From NCBI GenBank assembly GCA_034666705.1, contig JAXDLH010000451.1, positions 1-6,494 on the forward strand: 6,494 nt of DNA, written 5' to 3'. The notes under the pieces are model-generated. The model was not told the DNA's origin. It saw only the letters and a list, made by a program, of their open reading frames with translations, and did no database searches. Below, piece after piece: positions 1 to 6,431 of the stretch (its first letter is position 1; each line of letters begins with the position of its first letter). This DNA is from JAXDLH01 sp034666705. GTDB lineage: Bacteria > Chloroflexota > UBA6077 > SHYK01. The translations under genes were made by a program, and so were the position numbers.

Positions 1-18
1 CCCCCGGGTTCCCGGGGG
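1..18. repeat. GC-rich perfect inverted repeat at the window edge
   Basis: Two 8-bp arms, CCCCCGGG and CCCGGGGG, are exact reverse complements separated by TT. The element lies 36 bp past the stop codon of the histidine kinase on the minus strand, so it could be part of a transcription terminator or a cruciform-type repeat. No T-tract follows within the window, and the element may extend beyond the left edge, so a terminator cannot be asserted. The remaining bases up to the kinase stop codon show nothing else recognisable. Confidence 0.4.
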
Positions 19-53
19 CGCGGCGGCATCTCTCGTTGGATCCAGGCAGCCGT

Positions 54-2327
54 TCAGTCAGCTACCGGCGGCTCCGATGCGAGCTGCGGACCTAACGGGA
101 GCGCGAGGGTGACGCGCGTGCCATTGCCGGGCGCGCTTTCCGCGGTGAGGGTGCCACCGATCACCGCCATCATGGTGCTGTGCAGGCCAAGACCCTGGCC
201 GCTGCCAGCCTCGTGGCGATCCTCGCCGTCGGTCAAGATGTCAGCCGCACTGGGTCTCGCGGCGATGCCCACGCCGTCGTCCTCGACGGCGATCTCCAGC
301 CCCTCCGCCCGCCAACGTGCGGTGACCGTCAGGTGCAGCGGCTGGCGAGGATCGCCATTCCGGCCGTACCGCGCAGCGTTGCGAACGGCCTCCCGGGCCG
401 CCCCGAAAAGCACTTCGGCAGGCAGCGCCGCGATGCCGCGCGTGGTCTGCTCCACCTCGGGCGCCACATCCCACGTCACCGACTCGAATGAACCGGCAAG
501 CTCCCCATCGACGGTCTGGCGCAACGCGCCGATCAACCCCAGGCGGGCGATCTGCGGCGCCGTACTTGGCGGCATGGCGCGCAGCAGGCTGGCGATCTCG
601 CGGTGGGCATCGGCGATCTGGGCAGTCGCCTCGGCGACCGGGCCCGCCGCCAACTCGACCTCGGGCGCGCGGTTGGCACCGCGAGCTCGGCTGCGTGGGG
701 TGGCTGCGCCGAGCGTGAGCAAGGCGGCGTGGAGTCGGGGCAAGATCTCATCATGCAAGGCTCGTCGGGCGCGGCCATCGACGATCTGGCTCTCGCCCAA
801 CCGCTGTCGCTGCAGCGCCATGAGACGCCGCGCCATTTCGGCGCTCGCCTGGCTGTCGATTAGTCGCTCCCCGGTGGCGCGGGCGATCTCCATCTCCTCC
901 TGCGTGTACAGCGCCTCGTCGACCTTTGTGCCAAGCAGCAAGATGCCCACCAGACCGCGCTCGCTCCACAGCGGCACGGCCCACACGGCGCCCGCAAAGC
1001 TCGCGGGCTCGACCGCAACGCACATCGTCTGTGGCGACCACAAACCGGCGACGAGGTTGCTGAGCAGCGGCGCGACCAATACCGGGGGTGCCGTCCCCGC
1101 CGGATAGGCGAGGGGCGGCCCGGCGAGCGGGGCGAGCGGCCCCAGCGCCACGAGGTAGGCGACTCGCGCGCCAAGCACGTCGCGGCATAGCGCATGGAAT
1201 GGCGCCGCGGCGTCGGCCGTCGGCTCGTCGCTCCGGGTGTCGCCAGCGAGGAGGCGCTCATACATGCGCGCGCTCGCGACGAACGGCCGCAGCCTCGCCA
1301 TACTTGCTTCCCGGTCGGCATACACCCGCCAACTGTGGAGCGCGTACAGCACCGTAATCAGCACCGTGGCCAGCAGTACCCGGTAGCTCGGGTCCAGTGC
1401 CAGGTCGAAGGTGACGCCCATGAGCAGGCCAAAGCTCGCCGCCAGGATGAGGCTGTTCCGCCACTGGCGGTAGAGCCCGCCGCGCGGCAGGGCCTTGCCG
1501 GTGAAGACCTCGTAGGAGACGATCGCGCGGCCGACCAGCACGATCGCGAGCGCCAGCAGTCCGGCGATGCTGAAGTCGAACATCTTGAGGAGCAGCACCG
1601 TCGGTACGGAGAAGAGCACGAGGTCGCCAGCTTGGACGGAGCGCACGATCCAGGCGGCCATGGCGCCGACGAGCAGGCTGACGACCAGGAGCACGCCGGA
1701 GGCGGCGATGAGCCATGGGCGCGCCCGTTGCCGCGCCAGGTCACCCATGAACCGCTGGGTTGCGGCCGGACGGCGCAGCGCTGCCAGTGAAAGGCTGATG
1801 CAGAGCGCGCTGTAGGCGGGGTACAGCACTACAACGAGCGGCACACCGCCAAGCTCGACCTGCGGGACCGCCCGGCGCGCCAGCAGTTGACTGTAGGTGG
1901 GCAGCGGACTGACGTAGAAGATAAGACCGAGTGCGAGGATGCCAAGGATGCCGAGCGCGATGAGCGCGACGCGATGCAGGCTGGTGCGCAGCACCGCGGC
2001 ATACCACGCCATGATGACGTACCAGATGTAGGGCGGACTCACGAACGGGATCCAGCCGAGCCGCCACCAGAACTCCATCTCGGCGTCGAAGGTCCCGAAT
2101 TCACGGCTGACGACGGTCGTGTGACCGGCGAAGAAGAGGCCGCCCAGGACGAGACCGCCCCCGGCGACCCAGGTGCCCCAGCGGCGCTGCTCCGCGGTGA
2201 GCAACACGGTGAGTCCGAGCCAGAGCAGTGCGATAGTGTTGAAGAAGGAGAGGGCGCGCACCCCCCAGTCGAGCAGAAACACCGCGTTACACTGCGGCGC
2301 GGAGCGACGCCGCGACGCGCCTATCAC
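54..2327 (-). CDS. Membrane-anchored sensor histidine kinase with GAF-like region
   Basis: Probable sensor kinase that autophosphorylates on histidine and passes phosphate to a response regulator, most likely the one encoded just upstream. Residues about 25-333 contain roughly nine hydrophobic membrane segments, with short loops and no large extracellular domain. Residues about 350-495 look like a divergent GAF domain. A HisKA_3-like dimerisation helix follows, with phosphoacceptor His525 in the motif LHDEILP. The C-terminal ATPase domain shows an N-box around REAVRNAARYG (645-655), a G1 box DDGVG (683-687) and a G2 box GSGQGLGL (708-715). The kinase core therefore looks active. No SD-like sequence precedes the GTG at 2327, and no ATG occurs before codon 84. 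GTG codons at 2282 and 2261 are alternative starts; the one at 2261 lies just before the first membrane segment and is attractive. The signal sensed cannot be told from sequence. Confidence 0.9.
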   Translation of the reverse strand: MIGASRRRSAPQCNAVFLLDWGVRALSFFNTIALLWLGLTVLLTAEQRRWGTWVAGGGLVLGGLFFAGHTTVVSREFGTFDAEMEFWWRLGWIPFVSPPYIWYVIMAWYAAVLRTSLHRVALIALGILGILALGLIFYVSPLPTYSQLLARRAVPQVELGGVPLVVVLYPAYSALCISLSLAALRRPAATQRFMGDLARQRARPWLIAASGVLLVVSLLVGAMAAWIVRSVQAGDLVLFSVPTVLLLKMFDFSIAGLLALAIVLVGRAIVSYEVFTGKALPRGGLYRQWRNSLILAASFGLLMGVTFDLALDPSYRVLLATVLITVLYALHSWRVYADREASMARLRPFVASARMYERLLAGDTRSDEPTADAAAPFHALCRDVLGARVAYLVALGPLAPLAGPPLAYPAGTAPPVLVAPLLSNLVAGLWSPQTMCVAVEPASFAGAVWAVPLWSERGLVGILLLGTKVDEALYTQEEMEIARATGERLIDSQASAEMARRLMALQRQRLGESQIVDGRARRALHDEILPRLHAALLTLGAATPRSRARGANRAPEVELAAGPVAEATAQIADAHREIASLLRAMPPSTAPQIARLGLIGALRQTVDGELAGSFESVTWDVAPEVEQTTRGIAALPAEVLFGAAREAVRNAARYGRNGDPRQPLHLTVTARWRAEGLEIAVEDDGVGIAARPSAADILTDGEDRHEAGSGQGLGLHSTMMAVIGGTLTAESAPGNGTRVTLALPLGPQLASEPPVAD

Positions 2328-2355
2328 CCCGAGCGCAGGGAAGGCTTCGGAGCCT
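2321..2355. repeat. Possible dispersed intergenic repeat with small hairpin
   Basis: The plus-strand stretch reads TCACCCCGAGCGCAGGGAAG and continues into a 5-bp stem with a four-base loop (AGGCT, TCGG, AGCCT at 2342-2355). From memory, it resembles a class of short intergenic repeats of the form TCACCCTGAGCG-AG-GAAGG that is scattered through many bacterial genomes. This resemblance has not been checked by search. The longest possible kinase start (GTG at 2327) falls inside this stretch, which argues for a downstream start. Confidence 0.35.
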
Positions 2356-2371
2356 GGTTCTGGTCAGGGAT

Positions 2372-2404
2372 CCGGCGCCGCGCTCAAGCTGATCAAGGCG
2401 CCGG
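2372..2404. repeat. Stem-loop between regulator and kinase genes
   Basis: Arms CCGGCGCC (2372-2379) and GGCGCCGG (2397-2404) are exact reverse complements around a 17-nt loop. Beyond two mismatches, two further pairs extend the stem. It sits about 50 bp past the response regulator stop codon and before the kinase. With no T-tract on either strand it is not a classical intrinsic terminator, but it could attenuate transcription or protect an mRNA end, so that regulator and kinase are made at different levels. Confidence 0.45.
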
Positions 2405-2454
2405 TGCCAGGAAATCGGTAGCGCGCTTCGAATGAAGACCAGCAAGGATCTGTC

Positions 2455-3195
2455 TCACGAGATTTCGTATGAAACGGGCTCCCCGTAGGCGCCAACGCTG
2501 AACGCCCGGCCCTCCTCGTCCCACGTCAGAAGTCGTCCCTCGCGCATGATAATCGCCACGCGGGTTCGCGCCACCTTTTCATCGGTGGCACTATCGGCGA
2601 GGCCCCACGCCGCGTAGATCTGCCCGTTCGTGCGGCTGATCGTGCGCTTGTCGCGAAAGCCCATGCGGGCCGCGATCTGCTCGTTGCTCAATCCCTGCGC
2701 CAACAGCCGGGCGACCGCCTGCTCATTTGGCTCGAGCAATGCCATTGGCGATTGCTCGTCCTTCTCGCGCACCTCCTGCACCCGCGACTCGATCTCCGGG
2801 TCGATGAAGCTGCGCCCTGCCACCGCGTCGCGCAGCAGCGGCACGATGAGCTCCGGCAACAGGTAGTTCGACTTGCGGACGTAGGCGTAGTGGCTGAGGA
2901 TGCCGGAGCGGCGGAAGGCCCGATAGTACGCCTCATCATCCTGGATCGAGTAGAAGACGACCGGGAGGCGGGGGACCTCGCGGCGGATCCCCACCGCAGC
3001 GGCGATGCCATCCACCTCCCCCGCGAGTTGGACGTCCATCAGAATCGCCTGCGGGGGGCTCTCCAGGCAGAAGGCGAGCGCATCCTCGCCGGTGCCGCAG
3101 GCGTGGGCCACGCGTATCTCACCAGTGCGCTCCAGGCCTGCCTGCAGCGCCGGGCGCAGCCGCTCATTGTCTTCTACGAGCAGGATCCGCAGCAT
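2455..3195 (-). CDS. NarL/LuxR-type two-component response regulator
   Basis: A 246-residue DNA-binding response regulator. The receiver domain (residues 1-125) has acidic-pocket residues Glu8 and Asp9, phosphoacceptor Asp54 in LMDVQL, Ser83 at the switch position and Lys108. A linker of about 25 residues leads to a LuxR-like helix-turn-helix (about 153-199). LLAQGLSNEQIAARMGF matches the family's scaffold, and TISRTNGQIYAAWGL occupies the recognition-helix position. A tail of about 47 residues after this helix is longer than in typical NarL-family proteins. I chose the ATG at 3195 because AGGAGG lies 4 nt upstream and the protein then begins directly with the receiver strand MLRILLVEDN. A TTG at 3213 would add six residues upstream of this SD. 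The kinase gene follows in the same orientation, so they are probably partners. Target genes are unknown; the divergent operon is a candidate. Confidence 0.92.
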   Translation of the reverse strand: MLRILLVEDNERLRPALQAGLERTGEIRVAHACGTGEDALAFCLESPPQAILMDVQLAGEVDGIAAAVGIRREVPRLPVVFYSIQDDEAYYRAFRRSGILSHYAYVRKSNYLLPELIVPLLRDAVAGRSFIDPEIESRVQEVREKDEQSPMALLEPNEQAVARLLAQGLSNEQIAARMGFRDKRTISRTNGQIYAAWGLADSATDEKVARTRVAIIMREGRLLTWDEEGRAFSVGAYGEPVSYEIS

Positions 3196-3199
3196 CGCG

Positions 3200-3205
3200 C
3201 CTCCT
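3200..3205 (-). promoter_or_regulatory. Ribosome binding site that fixes the regulator start
   Basis: On the minus strand AGGAGG lies 4 nt before the ATG at 3195. This near-perfect Shine-Dalgarno sequence decides for the ATG over the TTG at 3213. Confidence 0.75.
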
Positions 3206-3242
3206 ACTGGCAAGGCTACTCAAGCGAGATGGCGCCGGGCAA

Positions 3243-3254
3243 GCACCCGGGTGC
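3243..3254. promoter_or_regulatory. Perfect 12-bp palindrome, possible operator
   Basis: GCACCCGGGTGC is identical to its own reverse complement. It lies about 50 bp upstream of the response regulator ATG, in the divergent intergenic region. A related sequence, CCGGGTGCGC, recurs at 3290-3299 as a direct repeat of 3247-3256. Dimeric regulators, including NarL-type ones, often bind such symmetric sites, but the identity of any binding protein is inference only. Confidence 0.35.
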
Positions 3255-3331
3255 GCGGTGGCGTGCACTCGGGCCGCTCAGTCGGCGATCCGGGTGCGCC
3301 GCCGCGCGTGCTCAAAGCGTCGCGCTGTCCT

Positions 3332-3405
3332 GGCGCACTCCGCCATGCTGACTTGAGCAATCACTGGGAGGTGAAAAAATATGCCGTGCAACATTGGAGT
3401 GCGCC
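3332..3405. repeat. 10-bp inverted repeat flanking promoter-like and SD sequences
   Basis: GGCGCACTCC (3332-3341) and GGAGTGCGCC (3396-3405) are exact reverse complements separated by 54 nt. The enclosed segment contains the promoter-like hexamers and the GGGAGGTG Shine-Dalgarno sequence. The arms could be paired protein-binding sites, or could pair in RNA and enclose the ribosome binding site. Confidence 0.45.
3353..3380 (+). promoter_or_regulatory. Candidate promoter for the rightward operon
   Basis: TTGAGC (3353-3358, four of six matches to TTGACA) is followed after 16 nt by AAAAAT (3375-3380, four of six matches to TATAAT). The AT-rich tract stands out in an otherwise GC-rich region. If used, transcription would start near 3387, downstream of the SD and ATG of the small ORF at 3381, so this promoter and that small ORF are alternative readings of the same bases. 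The match is weak. Confidence 0.25.
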
Positions 3406-3506
3406 TGTCAAGCACTCAGGTGCGTCAAAACCGGCGTCCAGGGACTCGTGCTGGTCGACTGGCAGCGCCTAGGCTGCATGTGGCGCCGCACGGGATCTCG
3501 CGATGA
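3381..3506 (+). CDS. Candidate 41-residue small ORF overlapping the membrane protein gene
   Basis: An ATG at 3381 is preceded by GGGAGGTG (3366-3373) with a 7-nt A-rich spacer, the strongest ribosome-binding site on the plus strand here. The frame runs 41 codons and stops with TGA at 3504-3506, overlapping the ATG of the next gene as ATGA. That is the usual arrangement for translational coupling, and the downstream gene has only a poor SD of its own. The predicted peptide has eight Arg, no acidic residue, no membrane segment and no recognisable domain. About 59% of third codon positions are G or C, so codon bias gives little support. It may be a translated leader whose role is coupling rather than a functional peptide. 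It depends on transcription starting upstream of 3366. Confidence 0.35.
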   Translation: MPCNIGVRLSSTQVRQNRRPGTRAGRLAAPRLHVAPHGISR

Positions 3507-4987
3507 GCGAGTCGACGCGTCGTGGTATTGGCCTGCTCGGCGGAGCACTGATTCTCGGTGTCGCCGGCGATGGGTTGCTGCGAGCCGGGCCGTGGGGCGT
3601 CAACGTGGTGCTGTGGATCGCCGCGCTCGCGCTCGTCTTCGCCTTCCTTATAACGCTGGTCCAGCCGCTGCGAGCGGTGAGCCGTACAGGACGGCTGCTC
3701 CTGATCCCGATTCTTGCGTTCGCCGGAGCGATGGCTTGGCGCGATTCCCCAGTGCTCAATAGTCTCAACATCCTGGCGCTCCTGTCGTGTCTGGCGCTGG
3801 TAGCCCTCTATGCTCGTAATGGGCGCATGGCCTCCGCGGGCGTGACTGACTACGTGCTCGGCGGTATGCTCGTTGGTCTGAGCCAACCGGTTGCCCCGCT
3901 GCTCGTCGTCGCAAGCGACGTGAAGTGGCCGGAGGTTTCGCGCGGCGGCCATTTCGGCGCAGGGCCCGCGGTTCTGCGTGGCGTCATGCTGGCGCTGCCG
4001 CTCGTGGTCATGTTCGGCGCCCTCTTCGCCGCCGCGGATGCCGCATTCGAACGCCTGGTCACCACCATCATTCACGTTGATCTCACGCAGCTCATGGGCC
4101 ACAGCATCTTCGCGGTGGTCGTGGCGTGGGCGGTCGTCGCGTGGGGTCGGCAGCTCCTGATCGCCGAGCCGTGGGGCAACCCGGCGAGCGGTCGCCTGCG
4201 GCCCTTCACGCTGGGGATGATCGAGTTGAGCATCGTGCTTGGCGCCTTGGACCTCTTGTTCCTCGTATTCGTGATCATTCAGCTAGGCTATCTGTTTGGC
4301 GGCGGAGCCTTTGTGGAGGCGTCAGACAGTTTCACCTACGCCGAGTATTATCGGCGCGGCTTTTTCGAGCTCGTGACGGTGGCCGCGGTGGCATTGCCCT
4401 TTTTGCTCGTCGCTCACTGGCTTGCGGCGCCGACCAGTGCGCGAGCGGCGCGAGGGCTCGCCACACTCGTCGTCGGATTCGTCGGCCTGCTCTTCGTCAT
4501 CATGGCGTCGGCGGTACTGCGCGGGCTGCTCTACACGTCGCTCTTCGGGCTAACTGAGCTGCGCGTGTACACGATGGCGTTCATGGTCTGGTTGGCACTC
4601 GTTTTCGTATGGTTCATGGCGACAGCCCTTCGAGGTCATCGTGAGCGATTCGCGGTGGGCGCCTTCGCCGCCGGCTTGGTGGTGCTCGGGCTGCTGGACA
4701 CGACCAATCCGGACGGACTCATCGCACAAACCAATCTCAGTCGCTCTGGCGCACCTCAGCCGGTGGATAGCCGCTACCTCGCCACCCTCAGTGCCGACGC
4801 CGTGCCGATACTTATTGGAGGACTGCCAGCGCTGCCGGTGGCGGACCAGCAGCAGGTGCTAGCGGCGCTGACGGTCCGGTGGCCGGCAGGCCCTTCCGAC
4901 TGGAGAAGCTGGAATTGGAGTCGCAGTCAGGCCGCGACGGTGCTCGCGACTGCGCAGGTGACCCCCCGCACCCCCGCAAACTCGTAG
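3503..4987 (+). CDS. DUF4173-family integral membrane protein
   Basis: A 494-residue membrane protein of unknown function with about eleven or twelve hydrophobic segments between residues 8 and 400, followed by a soluble tail of about 95 residues. I assign it to the DUF4173 family (often labelled DUF4153) from several blocks: RGVMLALPLVVMFGALFAAAD (159-179, with one residue that varies), the membrane segment around LDLLFLVFVIIQ (249-260), YAEYYRRGFFEL (279-290), GLTELRVYT (349-357), NPDGLIAQTNLSR (402-414) and DSRYLATLSADAVP (422-435). No catalytic motif can be named. The ATG at 3503 overlaps the stop codon of a possible small ORF and has only a weak SD (CGGGA). The next gene starts 10 nt after the stop, so the two are almost certainly co-transcribed. 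A link to envelope biology is suggested only by that partnership. Confidence 0.85.
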   Translation: MSESTRRGIGLLGGALILGVAGDGLLRAGPWGVNVVLWIAALALVFAFLITLVQPLRAVSRTGRLLLIPILAFAGAMAWRDSPVLNSLNILALLSCLALVALYARNGRMASAGVTDYVLGGMLVGLSQPVAPLLVVASDVKWPEVSRGGHFGAGPAVLRGVMLALPLVVMFGALFAAADAAFERLVTTIIHVDLTQLMGHSIFAVVVAWAVVAWGRQLLIAEPWGNPASGRLRPFTLGMIELSIVLGALDLLFLVFVIIQLGYLFGGGAFVEASDSFTYAEYYRRGFFELVTVAAVALPFLLVAHWLAAPTSARAARGLATLVVGFVGLLFVIMASAVLRGLLYTSLFGLTELRVYTMAFMVWLALVFVWFMATALRGHRERFAVGAFAAGLVVLGLLDTTNPDGLIAQTNLSRSGAPQPVDSRYLATLSADAVPILIGGLPALPVADQQQVLAALTVRWPAGPSDWRSWNWSRSQAATVLATAQVTPRTPANS

Positions 4988-4990
4988 GAG
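4986..4990 (+). promoter_or_regulatory. Ribosome binding site overlapping the preceding stop codon
   Basis: AGGAG shares bases with the TAG stop of the membrane protein gene and lies 7 nt before the ATG at 4998. It supports that start for the fusion gene over the internal ATG at codon 9, and it supports co-transcription with translational coupling. Confidence 0.8.
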
Positions 4991-4997
4991 AAAGTAC

Positions 4998-6431
4998 ATG
5001 ACGCTCACGATCCCTCGCGAAATGGCTCGCGACACCGAGCGCACGCCGAAGGCCAACGTCCCTCGGCACGTCGCCTTCATCATGGACGGCAATGGCCGCT
5101 GGGCTCGCGACCGCGGCCTGCCGCGCCTCGCGGGACACCGGGCCGGGGTCGAGAACATCCGCGCCATCCTGCGGGAGTGCGCCGATCTTGGCATCGAGTA
5201 CGTCACCATGTACGCGTTCTCGACCGAGAACTGGACCCGGCCGCGCGCCGAAGTCGATGGTTTGATGCTGTTGATGGGGGAGTTCATCGACCGCGAGGCA
5301 CGCGGGCTGCACGCGGAAGGGGTGCGCGTCCGCCATCTCGGTACGATGGAAGGGATCCCGGAGCGGCTGCAGCGCAAGATCAGTTGGCTGATCAATCTCA
5401 CGAGTCAGAACACGACGCTTACCACGGCAGTCGCGTTGAACTATGGCGGCCGGGCGGACCTCGTCGAGGCGGTGCGCTCGGTGGTCACCACCGGTTTACC
5501 GCCAGAAGCCATCACCGAGCAGGTGATCGCCTCCTACCTCTCCACACAGGACATGCCAGATCCTGACCTGATCATCCGCACCAGCGGTGAGTCGCGGCTC
5601 TCGAACTTTCTGATCTGGCAGGCTGCCTACAGCGAGTACTGGACGACTCCTATCCACTGGCCGGATTTCGGACCTCGGGCGCTGCGGCAGGCGATCGAGG
5701 AGTTCGCCCAGCGCGAGCGACGATTCGGCGGCATCGAGCCGATCCGGACGGCTGGCGATGCTCGCCTGGGCGCGGACTACCGTGGTGATGCGCCACTGCG
5801 CGTGTTCTCGAGTGTTCCTGAGGCCATTGCCGATACCGCGGCGGGCAAGCTCGTCCTGATCGTGGACGACGAGGAGCGCGAAAATGAGGGCGATATTGCC
5901 ATCGCGGCGCAGCACGTCACGCCCGAGGTGATCAACTTCATGGCGAGCTATGCTCGAGGTCTGATCTGCATGCCGATCGTGGGTGAGCGGCTCGACGAGC
6001 TGCAGATCCCTATGATGGTGGCGCGCGAGGAGGGCAGTATGGACACGCCGTTCACCGTGTCGGTGGACGCGCTTGCGTGCAGCACCGGCATTTCGGCCGT
6101 CGACCGTGCGTTTACCGCGCAGGCGCTCATCGATCCGGCGACGAAGCGCGAAGACCTGATCATGCCCGGCCACCTCTTCCCGCTGCGCTACACCGAGGGG
6201 GGCGTGCTCCGTCGCCCTGGCCATACCGAAGCCTCGGTGGACCTCGCGCGGCTCGCGGGCTGTTATCCGGCCTCGGTGATTTGTGAGGTCATGAGTGAGG
6301 ACGGCACGATGGCGCGGCGCGACGAGTTACTCGCCTTCGCGGCGCAGCACGACATCACGACGATTACAGTCGATGCGCTCATCGCCTACTGCGCCGATCT
6401 GGCTGCAAAGGGGCAGCTCCCCAACCTCTAG
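4998..6431 (+). CDS. Fusion of undecaprenyl diphosphate synthase (UppS) and DHBP synthase (RibB)
   Basis: One continuous 477-codon frame carries two complete enzymes. Residues about 20-245 are a cis-prenyltransferase that extends farnesyl diphosphate with isopentenyl diphosphate to make the cell-wall lipid carrier. It has HVAFIMDGNGRWA with catalytic Asp30, GHRAG (His47), YAFSTENW (72-79), LNYGGR (147-152), RTSGESRLSN (194-203), Glu213, and the family's closing RERRFGG (239-245). Residues about 269-477 match RibB, which converts ribulose 5-phosphate to 3,4-dihydroxy-2-butanone 4-phosphate plus formate for riboflavin. It has DDEERENEGD (290-299), STGISAVDR (362-370), PGHLFPLR (390-397), GHTEA (408-412) and CEV (429-431). 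About 23 residues link the domains. The RibB part is about 209 residues, normal for a stand-alone enzyme, and no RibA domain follows. Both families form homodimers, so the fusion is physically plausible. Both enzymes are cytosolic, UppS near the membrane. Joined symbols uppS and ribB apply to the halves. Confidence 0.93.
   Translation: MTLTIPREMARDTERTPKANVPRHVAFIMDGNGRWARDRGLPRLAGHRAGVENIRAILRECADLGIEYVTMYAFSTENWTRPRAEVDGLMLLMGEFIDREARGLHAEGVRVRHLGTMEGIPERLQRKISWLINLTSQNTTLTTAVALNYGGRADLVEAVRSVVTTGLPPEAITEQVIASYLSTQDMPDPDLIIRTSGESRLSNFLIWQAAYSEYWTTPIHWPDFGPRALRQAIEEFAQRERRFGGIEPIRTAGDARLGADYRGDAPLRVFSSVPEAIADTAAGKLVLIVDDEERENEGDIAIAAQHVTPEVINFMASYARGLICMPIVGERLDELQIPMMVAREEGSMDTPFTVSVDALACSTGISAVDRAFTAQALIDPATKREDLIMPGHLFPLRYTEGGVLRRPGHTEASVDLARLAGCYPASVICEVMSEDGTMARRDELLAFAAQHDITTITVDALIAYCADLAAKGQLPNL
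5784..5804 (+). promoter_or_regulatory. Possible internal translation start for RibB alone
   Basis: The codon at 5802-5804 (residue 269) is GTG and begins VFSSVPEAIADTAAGK, which matches the usual N-terminus of free-standing RibB proteins. GGTGAT (5784-5789) could pair with the 16S rRNA 3' end, but its 12-nt spacing is long and the core AGGAGG is absent. Internal initiation is thus possible but weakly supported. Confidence 0.25.

Noticed and set aside
109..1107. Long open frame of 332 codons on the plus strand opposite the histidine kinase
   Set aside because: It is Ser/Arg/Ala-rich with no recognisable domain and lies antisense to well-supported kinase motifs; it is a GC-rich shadow frame.
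3425..4102. Minus-strand open frame of 225 codons opposite the DUF4173 gene
   Set aside because: Composition is Glu/Arg/His/Gln-rich and repetitive as expected from the complement of a membrane protein; no domain or SD is seen.
5592..5594. Ser199 where E. coli UppS has His199
   Set aside because: This position varies among bacterial UppS proteins (Gln, Glu, Ser and others), so it is not evidence of lost activity.
5700..5810. Sequencing error as the cause of the fusion
   Set aside because: Both halves lie in the same frame with no stop, so an indel would have to be compensated. A single substitution removing a stop cannot be excluded, but nothing in the sequence indicates it.
5496..6224. Minus-strand open frame of 242 codons opposite the RibB half
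   Set aside because: It mirrors the conserved RibB coding sequence and has no family signature of its own.
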